Shown here: piece after piece, positions 1-6,560 of the stretch | Numbering within the stretch: position 1 is the stretch's first letter | Layout: each line of letters starts with the position of its first letter | From: a bacterium | GTDB taxonomy: Bacteria > Bacillota_I > Bacilli_A > RF39 > UBA660 | Length of the DNA: 7,284 nt | Direction: 5' to 3' | Assembly: GCA_029007685.1 (NCBI GenBank) | Contig: JAQXIG010000099.1 | Span: 1-7,284, forward strand | The notes under the pieces: model-generated | Database searches by the model: none | What the model was told of the DNA's origin: nothing | What the model saw: the letters and a program-made list of their open reading frames with translations, nothing else | Position numbers and translations under genes: made by a program

Positions 1-60
1 ATTTCTAAAACAAAACACTTCTATTTAGCAGAAATCGTAAAAGAAGCAGTTATTCTATAA
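1..60 (+). CDS. rpsQ: 30S ribosomal protein S17, 3' end only (partial)
   Basis: Reading frame 1 is open from the first base to TAA at 58-60 and gives 19 residues, ISKTKHFYLAEIVKEAVIL. This matches the C-terminal strand of S17, where an S-K-T-K-x-(F/Y) stretch is followed by a short acidic and hydrophobic tail. S17 is a primary 16S rRNA-binding protein of the 30S body. In Firmicutes rpsQ is the last S10-operon gene before rplN, and rplN follows here after 26 bases, which supports the call. The start and most of the gene lie outside the window. The fragment is short, so position in the cluster carries much of the weight. Confidence 0.9.
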   Translation: MSKTKHFYLAEIVKEAVIL

Positions 61-86
61 CTCTTAGGTGAAGGAGGAAATAATTT

Positions 87-455
87 ATGTTACAACAAGA
101 AAGCCGTTTAAAAGTTGCTGACAACTCTGGCGCAAAAGAATTATTGGTAATTCGCGTACTAGGCGGAAGCAAAGTAAAAACAGGAAATATCGGTGACATA
201 GTTGTTGGTACAGTAAAAAATGCCACACCTAATGGAACTGTGAAAAAAGGAAAAGTTGTAAAAGCTGTAATTGTTAGAAGTAAACAAGGTGTTCGCCGTG
301 ATGACGGAAGTTACATCAAATTCGACGACAATGCATGCGTAATCATTAAAGATGATAAGAGTCCAGTTGGAACTCGTATCTTTGGACCAGTGGCACGTGA
401 ACTTCGTGACAAAGATTTCATGAAAATAGTATCTTTAGCGAAAGAAGTGCTATAA
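87..455 (+). CDS. rplN: 50S ribosomal protein L14
   Basis: This 122-residue protein has the standard L14 length. L14 (uL14) binds 23S rRNA at the subunit interface, contributes to an intersubunit bridge, and is the docking site of the silencing factor RsfS. Visible signatures are the N-terminal [16 protein letters not shown] (residues 3-18), the basic middle with [18 protein letters not shown] (63-80), and the C-terminal [13 protein letters not shown] (95-107). The ATG at 87 is preceded by a strong SD, AAGGAGG at 71-77, at 9 bases spacing, and the N-terminus aligns with the family from residue 1. It opens the spc part of the cluster. No separate spc promoter is apparent in the 26-base gap after rpsQ, so it is probably co-transcribed with it (inference). 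Confidence 0.98.
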   Translation: MLQQESRLKVADNSGAKELLVIRVLGGSKVKTGNIGDIVVGTVKNATPNGTVKKGKVVKAVIVRSKQGVRRDDGSYIKFDDNACVIIKDDKSPVGTRIFGPVARELRDKDFMKIVSLAKEVL

Positions 456-466
456 AGGAGGATATT

Positions 467-778
467 ATGAAACTTAAAGAAGGAGACAAAGTAAGAGTAA
501 TAGCCGGATCTAGTAAAGGTATTGAAGGGAAAATCATAAAAATCCTTCGAAATGAAAATAAAGTGATCGTTGAAGGTGCTCATATCGTAAAAAAACATAA
601 AAAAGGAAATGGACAAGAAACCGGAGGAATCCTTGAGGTAGAAGCTCCTATCCATGCTTCAAACGTTATGTTGATCGATCCTAAAAGCAAAAAACCTACT
701 AGAGTTGGTTATAAAATTGATGAAAAGTCAAATAAAAAAATTAGAATCTCAAAAAAATCAAATGAGAAGATTGATTAG
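467..778 (+). CDS. rplX: 50S ribosomal protein L24
   Basis: This 103-residue protein has the usual bacterial L24 length. L24 (uL24) binds the 5' domain of 23S rRNA and is one of the proteins that start 50S assembly. The N-terminus holds the KOW motif, [20 protein letters not shown] (residues 2-21). It is followed by the lysine-rich loop [17 protein letters not shown] (39-55), the conserved APIHASNV (60-67) and the tail TRVGYK (78-83). The SD AAGGAGG at 455-461 shares its first base with the last base of the rplN stop and lies 5 bases before ATG, which fixes the start. The coding sequence contains two A7 runs (734-740 and 751-757), but the frame is intact. The lysine-rich C-terminus is normal for AT-rich genomes. 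Confidence 0.98.
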   Translation: MKLKEGDKVRVIAGSSKGIEGKIIKILRNENKVIVEGAHIVKKHKKGNGQETGGILEVEAPIHASNVMLIDPKSKKPTRVGYKIDEKSNKKIRISKKSNEKID

Positions 779-796
779 TTGGAAGGAGGGTAATAT

Positions 797-1336
797 ATGA
801 ACCGCCTAAAAGAAAAATATCTAAACGAAATAGTTCCAAGCTTAAAAGAAAAACATAATTATAAGTCAATTATGGAAGTACCTAAATTAGAGAAAATTGT
901 AATTAATATTGGTGTTGGTGATGCAACTACCAATTCAAAATTAATCGAAGCTGCTGTAAAAGATCTTGAACAAATTTCTGGACAAAAACCAGTTGTAACA
1001 AGAGCAAAAAAATCAATAGCCGGATTTAAAGTAAGAGAGGGTCAAGCAATTGGATGTAAAGTAACCTTACGTGGAGAAAACATGTATAACTTTATGGATA
1101 AATTAGTTTCGATCGCACTTCCTCGTGTTCGTGATTTTAGAGGAGTCTCTCCTAAAGCATTCGATGGTAGAGGAAATTATACCTTAGGAATCAAAGAACA
1201 ATTAATTTTCTCTGAAATTGATTATGATAATATCGCAAAAGTTCGTGGTATGGATATCGTATTCGTAACGACTGCGAAAACTAATGAAGAAGCGTTTGAC
1301 TTATTAAATGAACTTGGAATTCCTTTTAGAAAGTAA
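797..1336 (+). CDS. rplE: 50S ribosomal protein L5
   Basis: This 179-residue protein has the same length as the E. coli and Bacillus proteins. L5 (uL5) binds 5S rRNA together with L18, sits in the central protuberance, and touches S13 of the 30S head; rplR and rpsM are both in this window. Diagnostic segments are [16 protein letters not shown] (residues 28-43), the basic stretch [26 protein letters not shown], read as [16 protein letters not shown] (68-83) and CKVTLRG (87-93), [20 protein letters not shown] (107-126), and the C-terminal [11 protein letters not shown] (169-179). The SD AAGGAGG at 783-789 lies 7 bases before ATG. In E. coli the rplX-rplE junction is the S8 repressor target, but I cannot recognise that fold here. 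Confidence 0.98.
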   Translation: MNRLKEKYLNEIVPSLKEKHNYKSIMEVPKLEKIVINIGVGDATTNSKLIEAAVKDLEQISGQKPVVTRAKKSIAGFKVREGQAIGCKVTLRGENMYNFMDKLVSIALPRVRDFRGVSPKAFDGRGNYTLGIKEQLIFSEIDYDNIAKVRGMDIVFVTTAKTNEEAFDLLNELGIPFRK

Positions 1337-1338
1337 TT

Positions 1339-1343
1339 GGAGG
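1339..1343 (+). promoter_or_regulatory. Shine-Dalgarno site that sets the rpsN start
   Basis: GGAGG lies between the rplE stop (1334-1336) and the ATG at 1349, with a 5-base spacer. A TTG at 1337 is in frame with rpsN and would add four residues (MEDI). That TTG overlaps the SD itself and has no upstream SD of its own, and S14 proteins normally begin with MAKK, so the ATG at 1349 is the start. Confidence 0.9.
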
Positions 1344-1348
1344 ATATT

Positions 1349-1534
1349 ATGGCAAAGAAAAGTATGAAAATAAAAGCTAGTAGAAAGCAAAAATTCAAAG
1401 TACGTGAATATACTCGTTGTGAAAAATGCGGAAGACCTCATGCTGTAATGAGTAGATTTGGTATTTGTCGTATTTGTTTTAGAGAATTAGCTAACCAAGG
1501 TAAAATACCAGGTGTTAAAAAATCAAGCTGGTAG
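1349..1534 (+). CDS. rpsN: 30S ribosomal protein S14, zinc-binding type (type Z)
   Basis: This 61-residue protein is the short zinc form of S14 (uS14), not the roughly 89-100-residue cysteine-free form. It binds the 3' domain of 16S rRNA in the 30S head near S3 and S10. Zinc ligands are clear: C24-x2-C27 and C40-x2-C43, in RCEKCGRPH and [11 protein letters not shown]. The conserved tail [11 protein letters not shown] (51-61) completes the family pattern. The sole tryptophan is the last residue and is encoded by TGG. The gene sits between rplE and rpsH, its usual place. In Bacillus, zinc starvation replaces the zinc S14 with a cysteine-free paralogue encoded elsewhere; whether this organism has one cannot be seen here. 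Confidence 0.98.
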   Translation: MAKKSMKIKASRKQKFKVREYTRCEKCGRPHAVMSRFGICRICFRELANQGKIPGVKKSSW

Positions 1535-1549
1535 GAAGGAGGATTTATT

Positions 1550-1951
1550 ATGGCTGTAGTAACAGATACAATAGCAGACATGTTAACCCGTATTCGTAAT
1601 GCTAACAGCATGCGTTATACAGAAGTGAAAGTACCTGCTTCTAATCTAAAATTAGAACTTGCTAGAATTTTAAAAGAAGAAGGATTTATTAAAGATTACA
1701 AAGTGTTAGATGAAAATGTTCAAGGAATGATCGTATTAACACTTAAATATGGACAAAATAAAGAAAGAGTAATTACTGGACTTAAGAGAATTTCAAAACC
1801 AGGACTTAGAGTATATGCAAAAGCAGAAGAAGTACCTAAAGTATTAAATGGTCTAGGTATCGCAATTATTTCGACATCTAAAGGAGTAATGACCGATAAA
1901 CAAGCTCGTAAACAAAATTTAGGTGGAGAAGTATTAGCTTATATTTGGTAA
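1550..1951 (+). CDS. rpsH: 30S ribosomal protein S8
   Basis: This 133-residue protein is essentially the usual length of about 131-132. S8 (uS8) binds helix 21 in the central domain of 16S rRNA and is needed early in 30S assembly. In E. coli it also represses spc-operon translation; this is not shown for this organism. The N-terminus [14 protein letters not shown] (residues 5-18) and the C-terminal RNA-binding signature [13 protein letters not shown] (108-120) followed by GGEVLAYIW (125-133) are diagnostic. The SD AAGGAGG at 1536-1542 starts 2 bases after the rpsN stop and lies 7 bases before ATG. Nothing is missing or unusual. Confidence 0.98.
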   Translation: MAVVTDTIADMLTRIRNANSMRYTEVKVPASNLKLELARILKEEGFIKDYKVLDENVQGMIVLTLKYGQNKERVITGLKRISKPGLRVYAKAEEVPKVLNGLGIAIISTSKGVMTDKQARKQNLGGEVLAYIW

Positions 1952-1976
1952 AAACATGATATAAGGAGGTGCAAGT

Positions 1977-2513
1977 ATGAGCCGTATTGGTAATAGAAAA
2001 ATTTTAGTACCTGAAGGTACAACTGTTACAGTAGAAAATAATACTGTTAATGTAAAAGGGCCTAAAGGAGAATTGTCATTAGAACTAGTAAAAAACATTA
2101 CCATTGAACAAGCAGAAAATGAATTAAAAGTGTTAAGAGCTAATGATGAAAAAAATACGAAAGCAATGCATGGAACAATCAATGCTAACATCAAAAATAT
2201 GATTGAGGGTGTTACAAACGGGTTCCAAAAAAGTTTAGAAATTATTGGTGTAGGATATCGTTTTAATGTAAATGGAAATACACTAGTAATTAATGCTGGA
2301 TATTCTCATCCGGTAGAAATGAAAGTTCCAACAGGGCTTACGGTAGAATCAGTTTCCAACACCGAAATATGTGTAAAAGGAATTGATAAAGTTTTAGTTG
2401 GAGAATTTGCAGCAAACATTCGTAAAGTAAGAAAACCTGAACCTTATAAAGGAAAAGGAATTCGTTATAAAGATGAACATGTTCGTCGTAAGGAAGGAAA
2501 GAAAGCTGCTTAA
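1977..2513 (+). CDS. rplF: 50S ribosomal protein L6
   Basis: This 178-residue protein has the usual length. L6 (uL6) has two similar domains and binds 23S rRNA near the sarcin-ricin loop and the L7/L12 stalk base, where elongation factors dock. The start is typical (MSRIGNRKI). Domain 1 carries VNVKGPKGELSLEL (residues 24-37). Domain 2 carries SLEIIGVGYRF (86-96), NAGYSHPV (106-113) and GIDKVLVGEFAANIRKVRKP (135-154). The family signature RKPEPYKGKGIRY (152-164) is intact. The SD is very strong, TAAGGAGGTG at 1962-1971, with a 5-base spacer, in a 25-base gap after rpsH. Confidence 0.98.
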   Translation: MSRIGNRKILVPEGTTVTVENNTVNVKGPKGELSLELVKNITIEQAENELKVLRANDEKNTKAMHGTINANIKNMIEGVTNGFQKSLEIIGVGYRFNVNGNTLVINAGYSHPVEMKVPTGLTVESVSNTEICVKGIDKVLVGEFAANIRKVRKPEPYKGKGIRYKDEHVRRKEGKKAA

Positions 2514-2518
2514 TATAA

Positions 2519-2544
2519 ATAAGTAGAAGGGAGAAATTACTTAT
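2519..2544 (+). promoter_or_regulatory. Possible small hairpin with the rplR SD in its loop
   Basis: ATAAGTA at 2519-2525 is a perfect 7-base inverted repeat of TACTTAT at 2538-2544, and one further G-U pair is possible inside it. The 12-base loop GAAGGGAGAAAT holds the rplR Shine-Dalgarno (GAAGGGAG, 2526-2533), and the descending arm includes the first two bases of the ATG at 2543. The stem has only one G-C pair and would be weak. It could modulate initiation, or it could be chance in AT-rich DNA. Confidence 0.25.
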
Positions 2545-2899
2545 GATTAATAAAGTATCTCGTAATGAAATGCGCAAAATTAGACATAGAAGAGTAAGAA
2601 GCAAGATCGTAGGAACACCTGAAATCCCTAGATTATGCGTATATCGCTCAAATAAAAATATCAGTGCGCAAATTATCGATGATGAAAATGCCGTTACTTT
2701 AGCGAGTGCATCTTCAACTGCATTAAAGTTAGCAAACGGTGGAAATATCGAAGCAGCTACGAAAGTGGGAGAAGCCATAGCTGAAGCTTGTAAAAAAGCT
2801 GGTATCACTAAAGTAGTATTTGATAGAGGTGGATATCTTTATCATGGGCGTGTAGCCGCCTTAGCAGAGGCTGCGCGTAATAAAGGATTAGAATTCTAG
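2543..2899 (+). CDS. rplR: 50S ribosomal protein L18
   Basis: This 118-residue protein matches the usual length of about 117-120. L18 (uL18) binds 5S rRNA with L5 and anchors it in the central protuberance. The basic, disordered N-terminus ([16 protein letters not shown], residues 7-22) contacts 5S rRNA. It is followed by [19 protein letters not shown] (29-47) and the diagnostic [20 protein letters not shown] (93-112). The SD is GAAGGGAG at 2526-2533, 9 bases from ATG and slightly off the AAGGAGG consensus used by its neighbours. The 29-base gap after rplF is the longest in the window and may fold into a weak hairpin around this SD. Confidence 0.98.
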   Translation: MINKVSRNEMRKIRHRRVRSKIVGTPEIPRLCVYRSNKNISAQIIDDENAVTLASASSTALKLANGGNIEAATKVGEAIAEACKKAGITKVVFDRGGYLYHGRVAALAEAARNKGLEF

Positions 2900-2914
2900 G
2901 AAGGATGGGTATTT

Positions 2915-3424
2915 ATGCAAAATAGAAATAATGACCCAAAACAGAAGCTATTAGAAGAATTAGTGATTGAAGTAAAATCCGTTGTGAAAGTAAACAAAGG
3001 TGGACGTCAAAGAAGAGTCTCGGCTTGTGTTGTAGTTGGGGATAGAAAAGGTCAAGTTGGATTAGGTATCGGAAAAGCAAACGAAGTACCTGATGCAATT
3101 AAAAAAGCAATTCAAGCTGCCAATAAAAATCTAGTTAGAATTCCTTTAGTAGATGGAAGAACAATTCAACACGAAGTAATCGGAAGAAACGGAGCTGCCA
3201 AAGTACTCCTAAAACCTGCATCTGCTGGTACTGGAGTAATTGCCGGAGGAGCTGTTCGTGCTGTATTAGAGCTTGCTGGTGTTCATGACATCTTATCAAA
3301 ATCACTTGGATCACGTACTAAACTAAACATGGCTACTGCTACAATCAATGCTTTAAAATCTGTAAAATCAGTAAGCGAAGTTGCCAAACTCAGAGGAAAA
3401 ACAGAAGAGGAGATTTTAGGATAA
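2915..3424 (+). CDS. rpsE: 30S ribosomal protein S5
   Basis: This 169-residue protein is within the family range. S5 (uS5) lies at the mRNA entry side of the 30S neck near S4, and its N-terminal loop borders the spectinomycin site. The double-stranded RNA-binding-like domain is seen in [20 protein letters not shown] (residues 24-43), [20 protein letters not shown] (46-65) and the S5 fold in [20 protein letters not shown] (99-118), ending with [11 protein letters not shown] (159-169). Two normally conserved spots differ from what I expect: QRRVSAC after KGGR, and [12 protein letters not shown] (132-143) where GSxNPxNxVxAT is common. The SD AAGGA at 2901-2905 has a 9-base spacer. The stop overlaps the rplO start, and rpmD, the usual next gene, is absent. 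Confidence 0.98.
   Translation: MQNRNNDPKQKLLEELVIEVKSVVKVNKGGRQRRVSACVVVGDRKGQVGLGIGKANEVPDAIKKAIQAANKNLVRIPLVDGRTIQHEVIGRNGAAKVLLKPASAGTGVIAGGAVRAVLELAGVHDILSKSLGSRTKLNMATATINALKSVKSVSEVAKLRGKTEEEILG
3408..3412 (+). promoter_or_regulatory. Distant Shine-Dalgarno for rplO inside rpsE
   Basis: AGGAG lies in the last codons of rpsE, 11 bases before the rplO ATG at 3424, which is longer than the 4-9 bases seen at other starts in this window. A second AGGAT at 3418-3422 is too close to the ATG to serve. Together with the TAATG stop-start overlap, this suggests that rplO initiation relies on ribosomes finishing rpsE (inference). Confidence 0.5.
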
Positions 3425-3867
3425 TGAAGTTACATGAATTAAAGAAAAATCCAGGAGCAACTCATTCTAAAAAAATCTTAGGACGTGGAGCTGGATCAGG
3501 TTTAGGAAAAACAAGTGGAAAAGGTCAAAAAGGACAAAAAGCCCGTAGTGGTGGAGGAAAAGGTGCTGTTTTCGAAGGAGGACAATTACCTTTATACAGA
3601 CGTTTACCAAAACGCGGGTTTAGTAATGCTAAATTTAAAACTGTATATGCAGTAATCAATTTAGATGATTTAAATAGATTTGAAAATGGAACAGTAGTTA
3701 CACCTGCTTTATTAAAAGAAGTAGGAATCATCAAAAAAAGTTTAGATGGAATAAAAGTACTTGGGGAAGGTACATTAGAGAAGAAATTGACGATTCAAGC
3801 CAACAAATTCTCTAATAGTGCATTAGAAAAAATTGAAAAGAGTGGAAGTAAAGCTGAGGTGATCTAA
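3424..3867 (+). CDS. rplO: 50S ribosomal protein L15
   Basis: This 147-residue protein matches the family length of about 144-147. L15 (uL15) is a late-assembling 50S protein whose long basic N-terminus threads into 23S rRNA. That tail is present: [12 protein letters not shown] (residues 1-12), then a glycine- and lysine-rich stretch [20 protein letters not shown] (20-39) and [20 protein letters not shown] (41-60), continuing LPKRGF. The globular part ends in a normal C-terminus with no fused extra domain. The first base of its ATG is the last base of the rpsE stop (TAATG). Normally rpmD (L30) lies just upstream; here it is missing without any scar. Confidence 0.98.
   Translation: MKLHELKKNPGATHSKKILGRGAGSGLGKTSGKGQKGQKARSGGGKGAVFEGGQLPLYRRLPKRGFSNAKFKTVYAVINLDDLNRFENGTVVTPALLKEVGIIKKSLDGIKVLGEGTLEKKLTIQANKFSNSALEKIEKSGSKAEVI
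3856..3864 (+). promoter_or_regulatory. Extended Shine-Dalgarno for secY inside rplO
   Basis: GAGGTGATC lies in the last codons of rplO, 4 bases before the secY ATG at 3869. It is a 9-base perfect complement to the usual 3' end of bacterial 16S rRNA (GATCACCTC), although it lacks the upstream A of AGGAGG. It lets secY start only 1 base after the rplO stop. The 16S sequence of this organism is not in the window, so the pairing is inferred from its near universality. Confidence 0.8.
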
Positions 3868-3868
3868 T

Positions 3869-5152
3869 ATGTTTCAAACCTTGAAACAATTATTTGCACC
3901 AACCAATAAGGATTTAAGAAAAAGAATAGGCTTTACGTTGGTTGCATTAATGATCTTTGTAATTGGAACTTTTATTAGAGTTCCAGGTACTCAAGATATT
4001 AGTGGAAATTTAGGTTTCCTAGAATTAATGAATGCGATGGGTGGAGGTTCCTTAAAACGATTCTCAATTTTCGCTTTAGGGGTAATGCCTTACATTACAG
4101 CATCTATCATTATGCAATTACTACAATTAGACATAATTCCTTACTTTAGTGAATTGAATAAAGAAGGACCAACCGGAAGGCAAAAGATAAATCAAATTAC
4201 TAGATATATGGGAATTATCTTTGCCTTCATTGAAGGTTTTGCCTTTTCATTTGCCTTCTTAGGTAAAAATGTGGGTCCGATTGAATATCTATATATTGCC
4301 ACTGTCTTAACATCTGGTACTGCCTTCACTTTATGGTTAGGGGATCAGATTACTAAAAAAGGAATTGGAAATGGAATGAGCCTAATTATTATGGCCGGTA
4401 TCATTTCTAGCTTACCAACCATGTTTATTTCTGCATTTAACGGACTTATCTTAGAATCAGAATTAGCATTATGGTTAGGAATCTTATTATTTATTCTATT
4501 TATTATTGTATATTTCTTAATCATTATTGGTGTAATTTGGGTTCAGGAAGCAGATCGTAAAATTCCAATCCAATATGCTAATAAATCAACTAGTGCTTAT
4601 GGAAATTCACAAAGCTATATGCCAATTAAGATTAATTCAGCTGGCGTAGTACCAGTAATTTTCGCATCTAGCTTCTTAGCAATTCCAACCACAATTGCCC
4701 AATTCACGGGAAAGGAAGGATTTATCAATTTCTGTAATTCTTATCTTTCTTATACTACTCCTGTCGGATTCATTCTGTATGTAGCATTAATTTTCTTCTT
4801 TGGATATTTCTATACCTTTATCCAAATCAAACCAGAAGAATTATCAAAAAATCTACAACAAAATGGTGGATATATTCCAGGAGTAAGACCAGGAAAAGAA
4901 ACCGAAAATTATGTATCAGATATTTTATCCAAATTAACCGTAGTGGGTTCTATTTTCCTAGTAATCATCGCTATTCTACCAATTGCCTTCACTGCATTAA
5001 TTAACTTATCCGATAAAATAAGTTTAGCAAGCGAAGTAACCATTGGTGGAACCGGATTATTAATTGTGGTAGGGGTAGCATTAGAAACCTATAAACAACT
5101 AGAAGGAAGTTTAGTAACCAGAAGCTATAAAAAGAGTTATAGGAGAAAATAA
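3869..5152 (+). CDS. secY: Preprotein translocase subunit SecY
   Basis: This 427-residue polytopic membrane protein forms the central pore of the SecYEG channel, which exports unfolded proteins driven by SecA and inserts membrane proteins delivered by SRP. About ten hydrophobic segments are visible, roughly at residues 19-36, 66-90, 110-132, 138-158, 168-190, 200-226, 256-276, 298-318, 352-377 and 391-407. The plug region lies before FSIFALGVMPYITASIIMQL (65-84). The cytoplasmic loop needed for SecA holds GGYIPGVRPGKET (333-345, with the key arginine at 340), and the last helix is GGTGLLIVVGVALET (393-407). The C-terminus is basic (SYKKSYRRK). All its tryptophans are TGG. It is 1 base from rplO and overlaps adk by one base, consistent with coupled translation. 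The length is normal. Confidence 0.98.
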   Translation: MFQTLKQLFAPTNKDLRKRIGFTLVALMIFVIGTFIRVPGTQDISGNLGFLELMNAMGGGSLKRFSIFALGVMPYITASIIMQLLQLDIIPYFSELNKEGPTGRQKINQITRYMGIIFAFIEGFAFSFAFLGKNVGPIEYLYIATVLTSGTAFTLWLGDQITKKGIGNGMSLIIMAGIISSLPTMFISAFNGLILESELALWLGILLFILFIIVYFLIIIGVIWVQEADRKIPIQYANKSTSAYGNSQSYMPIKINSAGVVPVIFASSFLAIPTTIAQFTGKEGFINFCNSYLSYTTPVGFILYVALIFFFGYFYTFIQIKPEELSKNLQQNGGYIPGVRPGKETENYVSDILSKLTVVGSIFLVIIAILPIAFTALINLSDKISLASEVTIGGTGLLIVVGVALETYKQLEGSLVTRSYKKSYRRK

Positions 5153-5805
5153 TGAATATTATTTTACTTGCCCCACCTGCTGCAGGAAAGGGAACTCAAT
5201 CTGAGTTATTAATAAAGAAATATCAATTAAATCAAATTTCAACTGGTGATCTTTTACGAAAGATTGCCAGTAACGATAGCAAACTAGGAAATACCATAAA
5301 AAAGACGCTTGCTAGTGGTGAACTAGTAAATAACAATTTAGTATTCCAAGTACTAGAAGAGTATATGGATAAAAATACATCTGAAAATGGTTATGTATTT
5401 GATGGATTTCCTAGAGATACTCTTCAAGCCGAAAAATTAGATGACATACTAGAAAACATGAATCAAAAAATAGACTATGTTTTCTATCTCAATGTCTCTA
5501 AAGAGATTCTTTTAAAAAGAATAACTGGAAGAAGACTATGTAAAAGTTGCGGAAAAGTCTACAATATCAATATTGACTTACTAAAACCAAAAATGAATTC
5601 TATTTGTGATAATTGTGGTCAAGAATTGTATAGAAGAGAGGATGATAACGAATCATCATTCGAAACAAGATATCAAAACTATAAAATTCAAACCCAACCA
5701 CTGATCGATTATTATCAAAATAAAAATATCCTCTATGAAATTGATAGTAGTCTAGAAAAAGAAGAAGTTTTCAAACAGATTGAATCATTCATAGAAAAGA
5801 GATGA
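5152..5805 (+). CDS. adk: Adenylate kinase with zinc-type LID
   Basis: This 217-residue long-form adenylate kinase is cytosolic and catalyses ATP + AMP to 2 ADP. The P-loop reads LLAPPAAGKGTQ (residues 5-16): lysine 13 and threonine 15 are kept, but positions 7 and 10, normally glycine, are alanine. The AMP site shows STGDLLR (30-36) and DGFPRD (84-89). The LID has C130-x2-C133 and C152-x2-C155, the structural zinc site of Gram-positive enzymes, with arginines at 123, 127 and 128, then DDNESSFETR (164-173). The start overlaps the secY stop (TAATG) and has AGGAG at 5141-5145, 6 bases upstream. It ends in tandem TGA-TAA. The secY-adk-map order is classical for Firmicutes. The remaining motifs suggest an active enzyme despite the P-loop changes. 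Confidence 0.97.
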   Translation: MNIILLAPPAAGKGTQSELLIKKYQLNQISTGDLLRKIASNDSKLGNTIKKTLASGELVNNNLVFQVLEEYMDKNTSENGYVFDGFPRDTLQAEKLDDILENMNQKIDYVFYLNVSKEILLKRITGRRLCKSCGKVYNINIDLLKPKMNSICDNCGQELYRREDDNESSFETRYQNYKIQTQPLIDYYQNKNILYEIDSSLEKEEVFKQIESFIEKR

Positions 5806-5806
5806 T
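5799..5806 (+). promoter_or_regulatory. Weak extended Shine-Dalgarno for map, overlapping the adk stop
   Basis: GAGATGAT matches GAGGTGAT, the extended anti-SD complement, at 7 of 8 bases. It spans the adk stop TGA (5803-5805) and ends 3 bases before the map ATG at 5810. No AGGAGG-like site lies upstream, so map probably has the weakest independent initiation signal in the window and may depend on ribosomes ending adk. Confidence 0.5.
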
Positions 5807-5809
5807 AAA

Positions 5810-6556
5810 ATGATTACCATCAAAAGTAATCGGGAAATAGAATTGATGAAAATTGCAGGAAATATCGTGTATCGCACTCACGAATATTTAAAGCCATTCC
5901 TAAAAGAAGGAATCACTACTAAAGAGTTGGATCGTTTAGCAGAAACATTTATAAGAAGTCAAGATGCAATTCCTTCTTTTAAGGGATACGGTGGTTTTCC
6001 TGGAAGTATCTGTACTAGTATTAATAATCAAGTAGTACATGGAATTCCTGGGAATAGAAAATTAAAAAATGGTGATATTATTTCGATCGATATTGGTGCT
6101 TGTTATAGAGGATTTCATGGTGACTCTGCTTGGACTCATCCAATTGGAAAAATTGATGAAGATAAAAAGTATTTACTAAAACACACAGAACAAGCATTAT
6201 ATGAAGGAATCAAACAAGTTAGACCAGGAGCTAGAGTTGGCGATATTGGCGCAGCCATCGAAGCTTATGCCAACAAATATCAGCTTGGCGTAGTGAAAGA
6301 ATTAGTTGGTCATGGGATTGGAACCAATGTTCATGAAGACCCAGAAGTTCCTAATTATGGTCAAAAAGGAACCGGCCCATTATTAAAAGAAGGAATGGTA
6401 ATCGCAATCGAACCAATGCTAAATTTAGGTTCGCCAGACGTTTATATCTTAGACGACAACTGGACGATCGAAACCGATGATGAAAGTCCATCTGCCCACT
6501 TTGAACACACCGTAGCTGTTACCAAAGATGGTTATAAAATTTTAACAGGAGAGTGA
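5810..6556 (+). CDS. map: Methionine aminopeptidase, type I
   Basis: This 248-residue protein has the usual length of short type I enzymes. In the cytosol it removes the initiator methionine from new proteins whose second residue is small, after deformylation. The pita-bread fold ligands all appear: D94 (SIDIGA), D105 (FHGDSAW), H168 ([11 protein letters not shown]), E201 (IAIEPML) and E232 ([11 protein letters not shown]). The catalytic histidines are H77 (VVHGIPG) and H175 ([10 protein letters not shown]). There is no N-terminal zinc-finger extension as found in some bacterial paralogues. It starts 4 bases after adk and ends with the same tandem stop, TGA-TAA. Bacillus carries a small KOW-protein gene between map and infA, and here there are only 4 bases. 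Confidence 0.98.
   Translation: MITIKSNREIELMKIAGNIVYRTHEYLKPFLKEGITTKELDRLAETFIRSQDAIPSFKGYGGFPGSICTSINNQVVHGIPGNRKLKNGDIISIDIGACYRGFHGDSAWTHPIGKIDEDKKYLLKHTEQALYEGIKQVRPGARVGDIGAAIEAYANKYQLGVVKELVGHGIGTNVHEDPEVPNYGQKGTGPLLKEGMVIAIEPMLNLGSPDVYILDDNWTIETDDESPSAHFEHTVAVTKDGYKILTGE
6547..6551 (+). promoter_or_regulatory. Shine-Dalgarno for infA inside the end of map
   Basis: AGGAG lies in the last codons of map with a 9-base spacer to the infA ATG at 6561. This gives infA a normal initiation signal despite the 4-base intergenic gap. The following TGAT (6554-6557) is shared with the map stop. Confidence 0.75.
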
Positions 6557-6560
6557 TAAA

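Noticed and set aside
311..655. Open frame on the minus strand opposite rplN and rplX
   Set aside because: It lies wholly antisense to two well-identified genes, has no SD, and its phenylalanine- and serine-rich translation resembles no family; it mirrors lysine-rich coding sequence on the other strand.
734..757. Two A7 runs in rplX as possible slippage or programmed frameshift sites
   Set aside because: The frame is intact through a normal L24 C-terminus. There is no downstream structure or alternative product, and A-runs are common in lysine-rich AT-rich genes.
760..800. S8 repressor-binding site at the rplX-rplE junction, as in E. coli
   Set aside because: I could not find a stem with the required bulged core around the rplE start; the gap is an unstructured purine-rich SD region.
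1337..1348. In-frame TTG start that would lengthen S14 by four residues
   Set aside because: The TTG overlaps the GGAGG Shine-Dalgarno of the ATG at 1349, and the S14 family begins at MAKK.
1934..2194. Minus-strand open frame opposite the end of rpsH and the start of rplF
   Set aside because: It is antisense to conserved genes, has a low-complexity hydrophobic translation, and shows no initiation signal.
2338..2808. Minus-strand open frame of 156 codons opposite rplF and rplR
   Set aside because: This is the longest antisense frame, but it has no recognisable motif and crosses the rplF-rplR gap without its own signals. Such frames are expected opposite AT-rich genes that use few codons giving stops in reverse.
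2913..3098. Minus-strand open frame opposite the start of rpsE
   Set aside because: It is short, leucine-rich by reverse complement of lysine and glutamine codons, and has no ribosome binding site.
3525..3734. Minus-strand open frame opposite rplO
   Set aside because: It is fully inside a conserved gene, with no motif or SD.
5803..5805. TGA as tryptophan (mycoplasma code)
   Set aside because: The tryptophans in S14, S8, SecY and Map are all TGG and no gene has an internal in-frame TGA, so the standard bacterial code fits; the double stops remain noted as a finding.
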